This document shows, in pieces, positions 7,703 to 16,529 of a stretch of 64,000 nucleotides of DNA (its first letter is position 1; every line of letters begins with the position of its first letter). This stretch comes from Pseudomonas sp. GL-B-19 (GTDB lineage: Bacteria; Pseudomonadota; Gammaproteobacteria; Pseudomonadales; Pseudomonadaceae), in assembly GCF_019956415.1 (NCBI RefSeq), contig NZ_JAHBDK010000097.1, positions 62,001-126,000 on the forward strand, in the 5' to 3' direction. Made by a program: the position numbers and the translations under genes. The notes under the pieces were generated by a model that ran no database searches, was not told the DNA's origin, and saw nothing but the letters and a program-made list of their open reading frames with translations.

Positions 7703-9031
7703 TCAGGCAGTGGCGGCCTGGACCGGCGTGAGGAGCGGGGCGGGGTGCTTCATCTGTTGGCGGTAACGTGGCAGCGCCAGGGTCAGGAACACGCTGGCCA
7801 GCACCAGCAATGACACTGACGAAGCAAGGGCATAGCGTAGGGATTCACTGCCCAGGGTCGGCACGAAGAAGTCGCTGAGCATGCCCACCAACAGTGGCCC
7901 GACACCGACACCCAAGAGGGTCATGGACATCACGAAAATCGCCGTGGCCTGGGCCAGTCGTGTGGCCGGGAACAGGTGGGTAATGGCGCTCAGGCAAGGT
8001 GTTGCCCACCAGACGCCGAAGAAGCCGAAAGCGCTGTAGAACAGGAACGCTTGCGGCACAGCGATGCTGCCGATATGGAACGCCGTGCCTTGGGGCCAGA
8101 GGAAGTAAGCCAGGGCAAAGGGAATGCTGATCAGCGTTCCCAGCAGCGGCACGCCGATTTGCCAGCCAACATCGCGCCGCGCCATGCGGTCGGTGAGCAT
8201 GCCGCAGACCAGGGTGCCGATGGTCGACCCGGTGCCGCCCACCACGCCCACCAGGAACCCCGCCTCTTGCAGGTTGAGGCCGTGGGAGCGGATCAGGAAG
8301 CTCGGGCTCCAGGTGCCGATGGCGTAACCGGCAATCGCCGCCGCGCCGCCGGTAAGTACCAGCCACAGGAACGAAGGCATGCGAAACAGCTCGACCAGGG
8401 TCTTAAGCCAGCCATCCTGTTGTGCCGCGACGTTACCCAGCGGTGCTACGCGCTTGGGCGCCCGCACGGTCAGCAGCAGAAGCAGGCCGAGGAAAATACC
8501 GGGGGCGCCGATCAGCAGGAAAGCGTAGCGCCAGCCATGGTGCTGGGCGATCCAGCCGCCCAGGCCCAGACCAACAATTGCCCCAAGGCTGGAACCGAGC
8601 ATCAGAACCGACAGAGCAGTGGATCGGCGGTTCGCCGGGTACAAATCCGAGACCATGGCCACCGACGGCGCCGTGCCGCCGGCTTCACCAACCGCCACAC
8701 CGATCCGCGCCAGCACCAGGGTCAGAAAGTTGCCGGCCATGCCGCAGAGCACGGTCATCAGGCTCCAGGCGATGCAGCTGAAAGCGATTACCGGTTTGCG
8801 CCCGATGCGGTCCGACAGGCGCCCCAGCGGGAAGCCGAACACGGTATAGAACACCGCGAAGGTCACCCCCGAAAGCAGACCGATGCCGGTATCGGAAATG
8901 CCGAATTCGAGCTTCACCGGTTCGATCAGGATCGCCATCAACTGGCGGTCGATGTAGTTGAACACATAGATGCTGGCGAGCACGAAAAGCGCGTAGTGCG
9001 TTCGCCATGTCACGGGGGTGGATTGGTTCAC
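7703..9031 (-). CDS. MFS transporter (spinster-like), candidate steroid transporter
   Basis: A 442-residue major facilitator protein with twelve predicted membrane segments. The loop 2-3 MFS motif is GRLSDRIGRKPVIAF and the N-terminal segment reads YVFNYIDRQLMAIL. Start: I prefer GTG 9031, preceded by GGGAG eight bases upstream. The longer ATG start at 9094 would lie inside the conserved regulatory element and has no RBS. It probably moves an organic acid or steroid across the inner membrane (inference from context). It is the first gene of a unit driven by the motif at 9092-9109. Confidence 0.85.
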   Translation of the reverse strand: MNQSTPVTWRTHYALFVLASIYVFNYIDRQLMAILIEPVKLEFGISDTGIGLLSGVTFAVFYTVFGFPLGRLSDRIGRKPVIAFSCIAWSLMTVLCGMAGNFLTLVLARIGVAVGEAGGTAPSVAMVSDLYPANRRSTALSVLMLGSSLGAIVGLGLGGWIAQHHGWRYAFLLIGAPGIFLGLLLLLTVRAPKRVAPLGNVAAQQDGWLKTLVELFRMPSFLWLVLTGGAAAIAGYAIGTWSPSFLIRSHGLNLQEAGFLVGVVGGTGSTIGTLVCGMLTDRMARRDVGWQIGVPLLGTLISIPFALAYFLWPQGTAFHIGSIAVPQAFLFYSAFGFFGVWWATPCLSAITHLFPATRLAQATAIFVMSMTLLGVGVGPLLVGMLSDFFVPTLGSESLRYALASSVSLLVLASVFLTLALPRYRQQMKHPAPLLTPVQAATA

Positions 9032-9091
9032 TGCGGGTGCTCCCGGTTTTTTTCTAGTTGACGCGATGCTCGGCGTGTCACGGTTTTTTCT

Positions 9092-9109
9092 CATCGTCCA
9101 TTCAGACCA
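9092..9109 (-). promoter_or_regulatory. TAGTC-N5-GGACGATG element upstream of the MFS operon
   Basis: On the minus strand: TGGTC, spacer TGAAT, GGACGATG (one mismatch in the first half). It lies about 60 bp upstream of the preferred GTG start and back to back with the element at 9339-9356, which faces the opposite operon. Confidence 0.65.
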
Positions 9110-9151
9110 TTTTTTCGTCCCCCGGACAAACCGCCGTACACGGTCTGCTCA

Positions 9152-9296
9152 TGTAGGAGCGAGGCTTGCCCGCGAAGAACGATGACGCGGTGTGTCCGAT
9201 GCACCGCGGCGTCCCGTTCGCCGGCAAGCCTGGCTCCCACAAGCGGTGTGTCCGATGCGCCGAGGCGTCCCATTCGCCGGCAAGCCCCATGTGGGT
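9152..9296. repeat. REP/REPIN array, family B
   Basis: Alternating copies of the GTAGGAGCGAGGCTTGCC unit fill the middle of the 440-bp divergent intergenic region between the MFS gene and the old-yellow-enzyme gene. The region otherwise holds only the two opposed TAGTC/GGACGATG elements. Confidence 0.8.
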
Positions 9297-9338
9297 ACAA
9301 ACGATGCGGTACCGGGATCGACCTGTCGATAGCCGACC

Positions 9339-9356
9339 TAGTCTTGTCGGACGATG
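9339..9356 (+). promoter_or_regulatory. TAGTC-N5-GGACGATG element upstream of the OYE-ligase-aldolase operon
   Basis: Exact match in both halves (TAGTC, spacer TTGTC, GGACGATG). It ends 115 bp before the start codon of the first gene, a long leader compared with the other copies. Confidence 0.7.
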
Positions 9357-9471
9357 TTTCGCTCGTGCTCACGGTCAATCATTCAGCCCATATCCGCTGG
9401 CATATCAGCGCTTGCCCAAGCTACGGCAAGCCCTGCGACAGCCTGAAACAATAAGAAGCTGAGGAATTGAA

Positions 9472-10557
9472 ATGAGCGTCTTGTTTGAGCCGGTCGCCCT
9501 GGGCGAACTGCAACTGGCCAACCGCATCGTCATGGCCCCCATGACTCGCAGCCGCGCCCTTGCCGATGCAGTACCCGGCGGCGATATGGTCGAATACTAT
9601 CGCCAGCGTGCCGGTGCCGGGTTGATCGTGGCCGAGGGCACTGCGCCGTCCGCCAGCGGCCTGGGCTATTGTCGCACCCCGGCTATCTACAGCGACGAGC
9701 AGATCGTCGGCTGGCAGCGGGTCACCGAGGCGGTGCATGCCGAGGGCGGGCGCATCGTCCTGCAGCTGATGCATGTCGGCCGCGCCGCCAGCCAGCACAA
9801 CAAACCGGCGGGGGCGGCCACGGTGGCTCCATCGGCATTGCGTGCACGCACGCAAGTGTTCAGCGACGCTGCCGGCCTGGTGGACACTGAAGAACCACAG
9901 GCCCTGACCTTGCAAGGTATCGGCGATGTCATCGAAGACTATCGCCAGGCCGCATTGAATGCACGCCAGGCCGGCTTCGACGGTGTAGAGCTGCACTGCA
10001 CCAGCGGTTATCTGCCGATGCAATTCATGGCCTCTGGCAGCAATCAGCGCAGCGATGCTTACGGCGGCGATGTGACCGGGCGGGTGCGTTTTGCCAAGGA
10101 AGTGATCGAGGCTATGGCCAGTGCGATTGGCGCCGGACGTGTCGGCTTTCGCCTGTGTCCGGGAAATCCCTACAACGACATCGACGACCACGATCCGGCT
10201 GCCACGGCAGCCGCCTTGTGTGAAGCCGTGGCGCCGTTGGGTCTGGCTTACCTGCACATCATGCGTTCGCCGCTGGCAGACCTCGATGCCTTTGCCCTGG
10301 CGCGTCGGCACAGCCCCCATGCCTTGATTCTCAACGATGGTTTCGACGGCCCTTCGGCCAGTGCCGCTCTCGCATCGGGCGAGGGGGCTGCTGTGTCATT
10401 TGGCCGTCACTTTATCGCCAACCCCGATCTGGTGGAGCGCTTGAAGCGTGGCCTGCCGCTGAGTGGCTTCAACCGCAAGACGCTGTATACGCCGGGCCCG
10501 GCTGGTTACTCGGATTACTGCGCCTATCAAGAGAATACGCAGGAGGTGGCGCAATGA
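9472..10557 (+). CDS. Old-yellow-enzyme-family NAD(P)H:flavin oxidoreductase
   Basis: A 361-residue TIM-barrel FMN enzyme of the NemA/xenobiotic reductase type: LANRIVMAPMTRSRA at the N-terminus, LQLMHVGRAA at 97-106 and the FMN site FGRHFIANPDLV near the end. The usual active-site pair His-x2-Asn (HGANGYL) reads HCTSGYL here (His175, Ser178), so the second ligand of the substrate carbonyl is changed. The family reduces C=C bonds conjugated to carbonyls; a 3-keto-4-ene or 1-ene steroid is a plausible substrate (inference). It is first in a tightly packed operon and overlaps the CoA ligase by ATGA. Confidence 0.87.
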   Translation: MSVLFEPVALGELQLANRIVMAPMTRSRALADAVPGGDMVEYYRQRAGAGLIVAEGTAPSASGLGYCRTPAIYSDEQIVGWQRVTEAVHAEGGRIVLQLMHVGRAASQHNKPAGAATVAPSALRARTQVFSDAAGLVDTEEPQALTLQGIGDVIEDYRQAALNARQAGFDGVELHCTSGYLPMQFMASGSNQRSDAYGGDVTGRVRFAKEVIEAMASAIGAGRVGFRLCPGNPYNDIDDHDPAATAAALCEAVAPLGLAYLHIMRSPLADLDAFALARRHSPHALILNDGFDGPSASAALASGEGAAVSFGRHFIANPDLVERLKRGLPLSGFNRKTLYTPGPAGYSDYCAYQENTQEVAQ

Positions 10558-12407
10558 ACCTCAACGACTTGACCCGCGTCCTGCCGACCCGCCCGGTACC
10601 ACGGGAGCAGACCCAGGCGCTGCTCGACCAGCGCTCGGTCGCCGCCGGGCTGATCAAACCGGGCGACCTCTACACCCTGGCCGACCGCCTGGAACAACAA
10701 GCGAGCGAGCAAGGTGAGCGTACGTTCCTGATTTATGGCGAGCAGACCCTGAGCTACTTCGAGGTCGATGCACGGGCCAATCAGATGGCCCACACCTTTT
10801 ATGCCAATGGCCTGCGCGCCGGCGATGTCTGCGCCCTGGCCATGGAGAACCGCCCGGCGTTTTTCTGCACCTGGTTCGGCCTGGTCAAGCTTGGAGTGGT
10901 AGTGGCCTTCATCAACACTCAGGTCAGCGGTCGACCGTTGCTGCATGCGTTGCAAGTCACCGCGGCCAAGGCGTTGGTGATCGGCGAAGAGTGCCTGGCC
11001 AATGTGCAGGCCACCGAAGGCTTTCCAGACCTGCCGTGCTGGCTGCTGCGCGACGCGGAAAATCCCTGGTCGGGAGCCCTGCCCAAGGGCATTGACGGGC
11101 ATTTCGCTGCGCGTCTGGAAAAAGCCCCGCGCACGCCGTTTCCCCGGGATATCCGCGCGCACATCGATGCGCAGACCCCAACCCTGCTGATCTTTACCTC
11201 GGGTACCACCGGCTTGCCCAAGGCGGCGCGCTATAGCCACATGCGCTGGATGTCGTCGGGCGATGTGATGGAAGCCACCCTGCAAGCCACTTGCGAAGAT
11301 GTCTTCTATTGCTGTCTGCCGCTGTACCACGGCGCCGCGGCCACCTCGGTGACCTCAACCGCGCTGCGCGCCGGTGCTGCCATCGTGGTGCGCCGCAAAT
11401 TCAGCGTGCGCGAGTTCTGGAAGGACGTGGCACGGCATCAGATCAGCATCTTCCAGTACATCGGCGAGATCTGCCGCTATCTGCTCAATCAGCCGGTGCA
11501 AGCAGGCGAACGTGAGCACAGCCTGCGCTGCATGCTCGGCGCCGGTTTGTCGCCCGATTCCTGGCAACGCTGGCTGGAGCGCTTCGGTCCGATCCAGGTG
11601 TTCGAGGGCTGGGGCGCCACCGAGGCCAATGCCGCGGTGATCAACGTCGACAACTATTTCGGCTCCTGCGGACGCGTGCCCGACTGGAACAAGACCAACC
11701 TGCGGCTGGTGCGTTACGACGTTGAAAACGACTGCCACCCACGGGACGAAAACGGTTTTTATCAAGTCTGCAAAGTGGGCGAGATTGGCGAGGCCATGGG
11801 CTTCATTGTCGATCACCCGGAGATTGGCGGCGGGCGTTTCGAGGGCTACACCTCAGCAGAGGCCACCGAGAGCAAGATTCGCCGCAATGTACTGCGCGAG
11901 GGCGATGCCTATTGGAGTTCCGGCGACTTGCTGCGCGAGGACGCCGACGGCTACTGCTACTTCGTCGACCGCATCGGCGATACCTATCGCTGGAAGAGCG
12001 AGAACGTCTCGACCCAAGAAGTGGCCGACGCCCTGAGCGATCTGTCGGGTCTTGAACTGATCAACATCTACGGCGTTCATGTGCCGGGCCAGGAAGGACG
12101 CGCCGGCATGGCCGCCGTGCTCATGCAGGCAGGCCAGGCATTCGATCCGGACGCCCTGTACGCCTTGGCCGAAGCACGCCTGCCGCGTTATGCGGCGCCG
12201 GTGTTTGTGCGGGTCACTCAGTCGGCGGACCTGACGGCCAGCTTCAAACTGCGCAAGGTCGACCTGCAACGCCAGGGTTATTGCCCGAGTCTGTGCAGGG
12301 ATCCACTGTTCATTCGCGACGATCAGGCCCGCACCTATGTGCCTTATTCGCTGGAGACGCTGACGCAGGCCGGGCTGGCGCCTTTCGCGGTGGCCGACCA
12401 TGGCTGA
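10554..12407 (+). CDS. FATP-type acyl-CoA synthetase, candidate bile-acid CoA ligase
   Basis: A 617-residue AMP-forming ligase of the fatty-acid-transport-protein (FATP/FadD6) subfamily, which also contains mammalian bile acyl-CoA synthetase. Motifs: LIFTSGTTGLPKAARYSH near residues 210-227, FEGWGATEANAAV near 350-362, and the FATP-typical GDTYRWKSENVSTQEVADAL near 478-497. ATGA overlap with the upstream reductase; an 8-bp overlap with the downstream metallohydrolase. Likely job: CoA activation of the C5 steroid side chain, passing on to the Ltp2/DUF35 pair in the same operon. The substrate is inferred from subfamily and context. Confidence 0.88.
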   Translation: MNLNDLTRVLPTRPVPREQTQALLDQRSVAAGLIKPGDLYTLADRLEQQASEQGERTFLIYGEQTLSYFEVDARANQMAHTFYANGLRAGDVCALAMENRPAFFCTWFGLVKLGVVVAFINTQVSGRPLLHALQVTAAKALVIGEECLANVQATEGFPDLPCWLLRDAENPWSGALPKGIDGHFAARLEKAPRTPFPRDIRAHIDAQTPTLLIFTSGTTGLPKAARYSHMRWMSSGDVMEATLQATCEDVFYCCLPLYHGAAATSVTSTALRAGAAIVVRRKFSVREFWKDVARHQISIFQYIGEICRYLLNQPVQAGEREHSLRCMLGAGLSPDSWQRWLERFGPIQVFEGWGATEANAAVINVDNYFGSCGRVPDWNKTNLRLVRYDVENDCHPRDENGFYQVCKVGEIGEAMGFIVDHPEIGGGRFEGYTSAEATESKIRRNVLREGDAYWSSGDLLREDADGYCYFVDRIGDTYRWKSENVSTQEVADALSDLSGLELINIYGVHVPGQEGRAGMAAVLMQAGQAFDPDALYALAEARLPRYAAPVFVRVTQSADLTASFKLRKVDLQRQGYCPSLCRDPLFIRDDQARTYVPYSLETLTQAGLAPFAVADHG

Positions 12408-13485
12408 TCTCGACGACAACGGTCACGAACTTCGCAGCGGCCTGCGTTATCCCTGGCCGCAGGCACCCGATTCCGGTCAGGTGCGCGAAGTGGCACCGGG
12501 TGTGTGGTGGCTGCGTATGCCGCTGCCGTTTCGCCTGGACCACATCAACCTCTATCTGCTGCGCCACACCGATGGCTGGGTGGTGGTGGACACTGGCATG
12601 AATACCGAACAGACCCGCGAGGTCTGGGACCGGGTGCTGAATGAAGTGTGTGCCGGGCTGCCGCTGCTGGCGGTGGTCTGCACCCATTTTCACTCTGACC
12701 ATGCCGGTGTGGCCGCGTGGCTTTCGGAGCGTTTTCACTGCCCGGTGTACATGACCGCCAGCGAGTTCCAGTCGTTGCATGTCAGGTTTCCCGGCGATCA
12801 GCCGCCGGGCTGGGACTTTCTCGATTTCTACCGCAAGGCCGGCGTCAGCGACGAGCAGAGTGCCGAGATGTTTGCGGTGATGAGCAACGCGCATTTTCTG
12901 CCTGCACCATTGAACCATTACCGCCGCTTGCATGAGGGCAGCCAGCTGCACATTGGTGGCCGCACCTGGCAGGTGGTCATCGGGCGCGGTCACTCGCCGG
13001 AACATGCCTGTCTGTATGCCGCCGATGACGGCTTGCTGATTTCCGGCGACCAGGTGCTGCCGCGCATCACCTCCACCGTCGGTGTGCATGCCACGGAGCC
13101 GTTAGCCAACCCACTGCGCGACTGGCTCGATTCCATCGAGCATTTGCGCAGCTTGCCCGACAGCGTGCTGGTGCTGCCGGCGCACGAGCGGCCGTTCTTC
13201 AATTTGCATCAGCGCCTGGATCAGCTGGAGGCCCATCACCGCGGGCATCTGGCGTTGATGCTGGCCAGCTGTGACGAGCCGCGCACTGTGCTCGAACTGA
13301 TGGCCGTCTTGTTTCCCAAGCTGTCGGGTCGCTTCGACGAACTGATGGCGCTTGGCGAAACGTTGGCCCACGCCAACTACCTGGTGGCCGAAGGGTCGCT
13401 GGAGCGGGAAGAGGACCGGGGGCGATATCGCTACCGGCGTGCTGTAAGGGGAGCGTGCGCTGTTACACCGCTCAAGGTGTTTTGA
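12400..13485 (+). CDS. Metallo-beta-lactamase-fold hydrolase
   Basis: A 361-residue protein with the zinc-binding motif THFHSDHAG (His96, His98, Asp100, His101), a later GRGHSPEHACLY with the third histidine, and an extended C-terminal helical part typical of LACTB2/glyoxalase-like members. It starts inside the end of the CoA-ligase gene, so translation is coupled. Hydrolysis of a thioester, lactone or ester formed during side-chain breakdown is plausible; the family does not fix the substrate. A DUF1302 gene follows after 67 bp. Confidence 0.82.
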   Translation: MADLDDNGHELRSGLRYPWPQAPDSGQVREVAPGVWWLRMPLPFRLDHINLYLLRHTDGWVVVDTGMNTEQTREVWDRVLNEVCAGLPLLAVVCTHFHSDHAGVAAWLSERFHCPVYMTASEFQSLHVRFPGDQPPGWDFLDFYRKAGVSDEQSAEMFAVMSNAHFLPAPLNHYRRLHEGSQLHIGGRTWQVVIGRGHSPEHACLYAADDGLLISGDQVLPRITSTVGVHATEPLANPLRDWLDSIEHLRSLPDSVLVLPAHERPFFNLHQRLDQLEAHHRGHLALMLASCDEPRTVLELMAVLFPKLSGRFDELMALGETLAHANYLVAEGSLEREEDRGRYRYRRAVRGACAVTPLKVF

Positions 13486-13552
13486 GCGGACGGCACGGCA
13501 GCAGTGTTGAACATTCCAGGCAGCCAGCCGGTTGTCATTGAGGAGAATCAGT

Positions 13553-15220
13553 GTGATCAACAAAAACAACAATAACTCTACGGTCATTGGTTCGCGCGCA
13601 TTTCAGGTCAGCAGCCTGGCGGCAGCCATTGCGCTGGTGTCCACACCCGTTTGGGCCGGTGACACGATCGAGTTCGACAACGGCGCGACCATGGATTGGT
13701 CGGTGACCACCAGCTACGGCATCGGTGTGCGCACTGGCAGTCAGAGCGATCGCTTGCTGACGATCAACGCCGACGATGCCAACCGTAACTTCGACAGTGG
13801 CAGCCTGACCACCAACCGCGTGGGCGCGCTGGCGGAAATGATCCTGCGCAAGGACAACTACGGCGCCGTGGTGCGCGGCAGTACCTTTTATGACGACGTC
13901 TACCACCGCAACAACGATAACGATTCGCCCGCCACCGTGAACAAAAACGGCAGCAACGACGAGTTCACCAGTGACACCCGCTATTACAGCGGCGGTCGCA
14001 GCAAACTGCTGGATGTCTATGCGTTCAGCGGCTGGCGCTTTGACAACGACACCATGCTGGACGTCAAGGCCGGGCGGCACATCGAATCCTGGGGCGAGAG
14101 TTTGTTCTACCCGGGTGTGAACGGCGTACAAAACCCGTCTGATGCGGTAAAAGCGAACCAGCCGGGTGTCGAGGTCAAGGAAATACTCTTGCCGGTGGGC
14201 CAGTTCTCCGGCTCGTTCCGACTGAACCCCCAGCTCACCTTCGGTGCATACGTGCAGTACGAATGGAAGGGCACTGAACTGCCGCCGGTGGGCAGCTACC
14301 TGTCGGGCACTGACGTGGTGGGGCCGGGGCGCGAGTTTCTCTACGCCAACGGCCGCAAGGTTCCCTACCTCGGTACCGACGAACCGAGTGATGGCGGCCA
14401 GTGGGGCGTGCAGGTGCGCTACCGCCCGGTACCGGCCCTCGAGCTGTCGCTGTTTCACGTCAACTACCACGACAAGAACCCGGCCACTGCCCTGGTCGGC
14501 TACGACCCGCTTCCAGTGGGCGGTGGTCTCAACGCCTTCGCCATCAATGGTTACCGGATCAAGTACTTCGAAGACATCAAGCTGACCGGCATCAGCGCCT
14601 CGACCAAGATCGGCGACACCCAGGTCGGCGCCGAATGGTCGTACCGCGACGGTGCGCCGGTGATGGTCAATACCGGCCTTGGCGCGGTGCCGGCCAAGGG
14701 CAAGGGCCAGCAAATGCAGATGTCGGCGATCCGTATCCTGGGGGACCGTCCCTGGGCCAGCCAGACCGCCCTGACTGCCGAAATCATCCGCGTGCAGGTC
14801 GACAGCGTCGAATCCACTTCGGCGGCGCCCAACCTGCAAGGCGTGAACCTGTTGCCCTCCCTAAAACCTCTAGTGGCGTCTTCCGATGACTTTACCTTCA
14901 GCACAGCCACGGGCTTTCGCACCAAGTCTTCCAGCGCCTACACCGTGGGAGCATCGTTCAGTTATCCGGGAGTTTTCCAAGGCTGGGATCTGGAAGTCCC
15001 CTTCAGCTTCTCCAACGTCTTCAGCGGCTCCACGCCCATGGCCGGAAGCATTTCCGGCGTCGCCGGTGACCGACGCCTGAGCGCGGGCACAACCTTCAAG
15101 TATCTGGGCAACCTCGAACTCGGTTTGAAATACATCTCCTACCTGGGTGAAGCCGACCCGATCAAGCGTCCGTTCGCCGACCGTGACTACGCCACGTTCT
15201 CGATGAAGTACACCTTCTGA
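13553..15220 (+). CDS. DUF1302 outer-membrane beta-barrel protein 1
   Basis: A 555-residue protein with an N-terminal signal peptide (cleavage probably after STPVWA, about residue 35) and a C-terminal strand ending DYATFSMKYTF, a terminal aromatic residue as in outer-membrane barrels. DUF1302 proteins are predicted porin-like barrels that accompany DUF1329 proteins in degraders of hydrophobic compounds. Start GTG 13553 is chosen because AGGAG lies seven bases upstream. The gene is embedded between the ligase/hydrolase and the aldolase genes, which supports uptake of the compound that these enzymes process. It is paralogous to the protein at 32597-34243. Confidence 0.87.
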   Translation: MINKNNNNSTVIGSRAFQVSSLAAAIALVSTPVWAGDTIEFDNGATMDWSVTTSYGIGVRTGSQSDRLLTINADDANRNFDSGSLTTNRVGALAEMILRKDNYGAVVRGSTFYDDVYHRNNDNDSPATVNKNGSNDEFTSDTRYYSGGRSKLLDVYAFSGWRFDNDTMLDVKAGRHIESWGESLFYPGVNGVQNPSDAVKANQPGVEVKEILLPVGQFSGSFRLNPQLTFGAYVQYEWKGTELPPVGSYLSGTDVVGPGREFLYANGRKVPYLGTDEPSDGGQWGVQVRYRPVPALELSLFHVNYHDKNPATALVGYDPLPVGGGLNAFAINGYRIKYFEDIKLTGISASTKIGDTQVGAEWSYRDGAPVMVNTGLGAVPAKGKGQQMQMSAIRILGDRPWASQTALTAEIIRVQVDSVESTSAAPNLQGVNLLPSLKPLVASSDDFTFSTATGFRTKSSSAYTVGASFSYPGVFQGWDLEVPFSFSNVFSGSTPMAGSISGVAGDRRLSAGTTFKYLGNLELGLKYISYLGEADPIKRPFADRDYATFSMKYTF

Positions 15221-15313
15221 TCGACCACTCAAGGTCCGGGTCGCCTTGCTGCGCCCGAACCTTCATCAAAACCTGGAAATGGCCGCAGCGTAACGCTTCG
15301 GCATGGAGGCACT

Positions 15314-16525
15314 ATGGGACTCAAAGGGCATGCAGCCATTGTTGGCAGCGCACAATACAAACCGGAGAAGTATTCGACCGCACCCAAGATGTTTCACCTG
15401 GAGCAAGTCGCCGACCTGGCGGCCCAGGCGCTGCGCGATGCCGGGCTCAAAGCCTCGGACCTCGACGGGTTGGTGATCAACGGCCCTCTTTTTCATGAAG
15501 CTTCGGTGTTCGTACCGGCGATGGCCGCCGAGTACCTGGGCTTGCGGCTGAACTTTGCCGAAGTGGTGGACCTGGGCGGCTGTACGTCGGTGGGCATGGT
15601 GTGGCGCGCCGCCGCCGCCATCGAACTGGGGTTGTGCCAGGCAGTGCTTTGCGTCATCCCCGCACGCATGGCGCCGTTGGGCCCCGACGAGGATCCTGGC
15701 TGGATGGCCCGATCCATGCGCTTTGGCGGGCACAGCACGGCATTCGGCGCGCCCGAAGCCGAGTTCGACTTGCCTTACGGGCACATGGGCCAGAACACCG
15801 GCTACGCCATGATCGCCCAGCGTTATGCCGCACAGTACGACTATGACCAGCGAGCGATGGCCAAGATCGCCGTCGACCAGCGCACCAACGCCCTGGCCAA
15901 CCCGCAAGCGATGTTCTATGGCCAACCATTGACCATCGAGCAAGTGCTGGCGAGCAAAATGGTCGCCGACCCGTTGCATGTCCTGGAAATCGTCATGCCG
16001 GTGGCCGGTGGCGCCGCGTTGATCATCACCAACAAGGAAGTGGCGGCGCGGTCCCGCAAGCGCCCAGCGTTCATTACCGGGTTTGGCGAACACCTGGCAT
16101 TCAAGTCGCCGTCCTATGCCGAGGACATGCTGCACACGCCTATCGGTCCGGCCTCCAAGCGGGCCTTTGCCATGGCCGGACTCAAGCCCAAAGACGTCGA
16201 TGCCGCGCAGATCTACGACTGTTACACCATCACCACCTTGTTGACCCTGGAAGATGCCGGTTTCTGCGGCAAGGGCGAGGGCATGGCGTTCGTGCGTGAA
16301 CACGACCTGACCTGGCGTGGCAATTTCCCGATGAACACCCATGGTGGGCAGCTGAGCTTCGGCCAGTCGGCCTCGGCCGGTGGCATGAGCCAGGTGATCG
16401 AAGCGGTGATGCAAATCGCCGGCACCGCCGGTGAACGCCAACTGGGCCGCTGCGACAGCGTCTACGTCTCCGGCACCGGCGGCGTGATGAGTGAGCAGGG
16501 CGCATTGATACTTCAGGGAGCATAA
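15314..16525 (+). CDS. Ltp2-like thiolase-fold steroid side-chain aldolase
   Basis: A 403-residue thiolase-superfamily protein of the SCP-x/lipid-transfer type, not a classic thiolase. It has VVDLGGCTSVGM (Cys90), AAQIYDCYTITTLLTLEDAGF and NTHGGQLSFGQSASAGGM. The Ltp2 type catalyses the retro-aldol cleavage that removes the last side-chain carbons from a 17-hydroxy-steroid CoA ester and needs a DUF35 partner. Exactly such a partner is coded 4 bp downstream. Inferred product: a 17-ketosteroid (androstenedione-type) plus a short acyl-CoA. Confidence 0.87.
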   Translation: MGLKGHAAIVGSAQYKPEKYSTAPKMFHLEQVADLAAQALRDAGLKASDLDGLVINGPLFHEASVFVPAMAAEYLGLRLNFAEVVDLGGCTSVGMVWRAAAAIELGLCQAVLCVIPARMAPLGPDEDPGWMARSMRFGGHSTAFGAPEAEFDLPYGHMGQNTGYAMIAQRYAAQYDYDQRAMAKIAVDQRTNALANPQAMFYGQPLTIEQVLASKMVADPLHVLEIVMPVAGGAALIITNKEVAARSRKRPAFITGFGEHLAFKSPSYAEDMLHTPIGPASKRAFAMAGLKPKDVDAAQIYDCYTITTLLTLEDAGFCGKGEGMAFVREHDLTWRGNFPMNTHGGQLSFGQSASAGGMSQVIEAVMQIAGTAGERQLGRCDSVYVSGTGGVMSEQGALILQGA

Positions 16526-16529
16526 GCAC

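Noticed and set aside
9032..9094. Upstream ATG start for the MFS protein at 9094
   Set aside because: The codon is part of the GGACGATG element, has no RBS, and would transcribe the operator; GTG 9031 has GGGAG at the right distance.
13535..14839. Minus-strand open frame of 434 codons inside DUF1302 gene 1
   Set aside because: Antisense shadow of a barrel-protein gene with clear signal peptide and RBS.
15230..15263. Hairpin AAGGTCCGGG/CCCGAACCTT between DUF1302 gene 1 and the aldolase gene as a terminator
   Set aside because: One mismatch in the stem and no T-run; the genes on both sides appear to form one operon.
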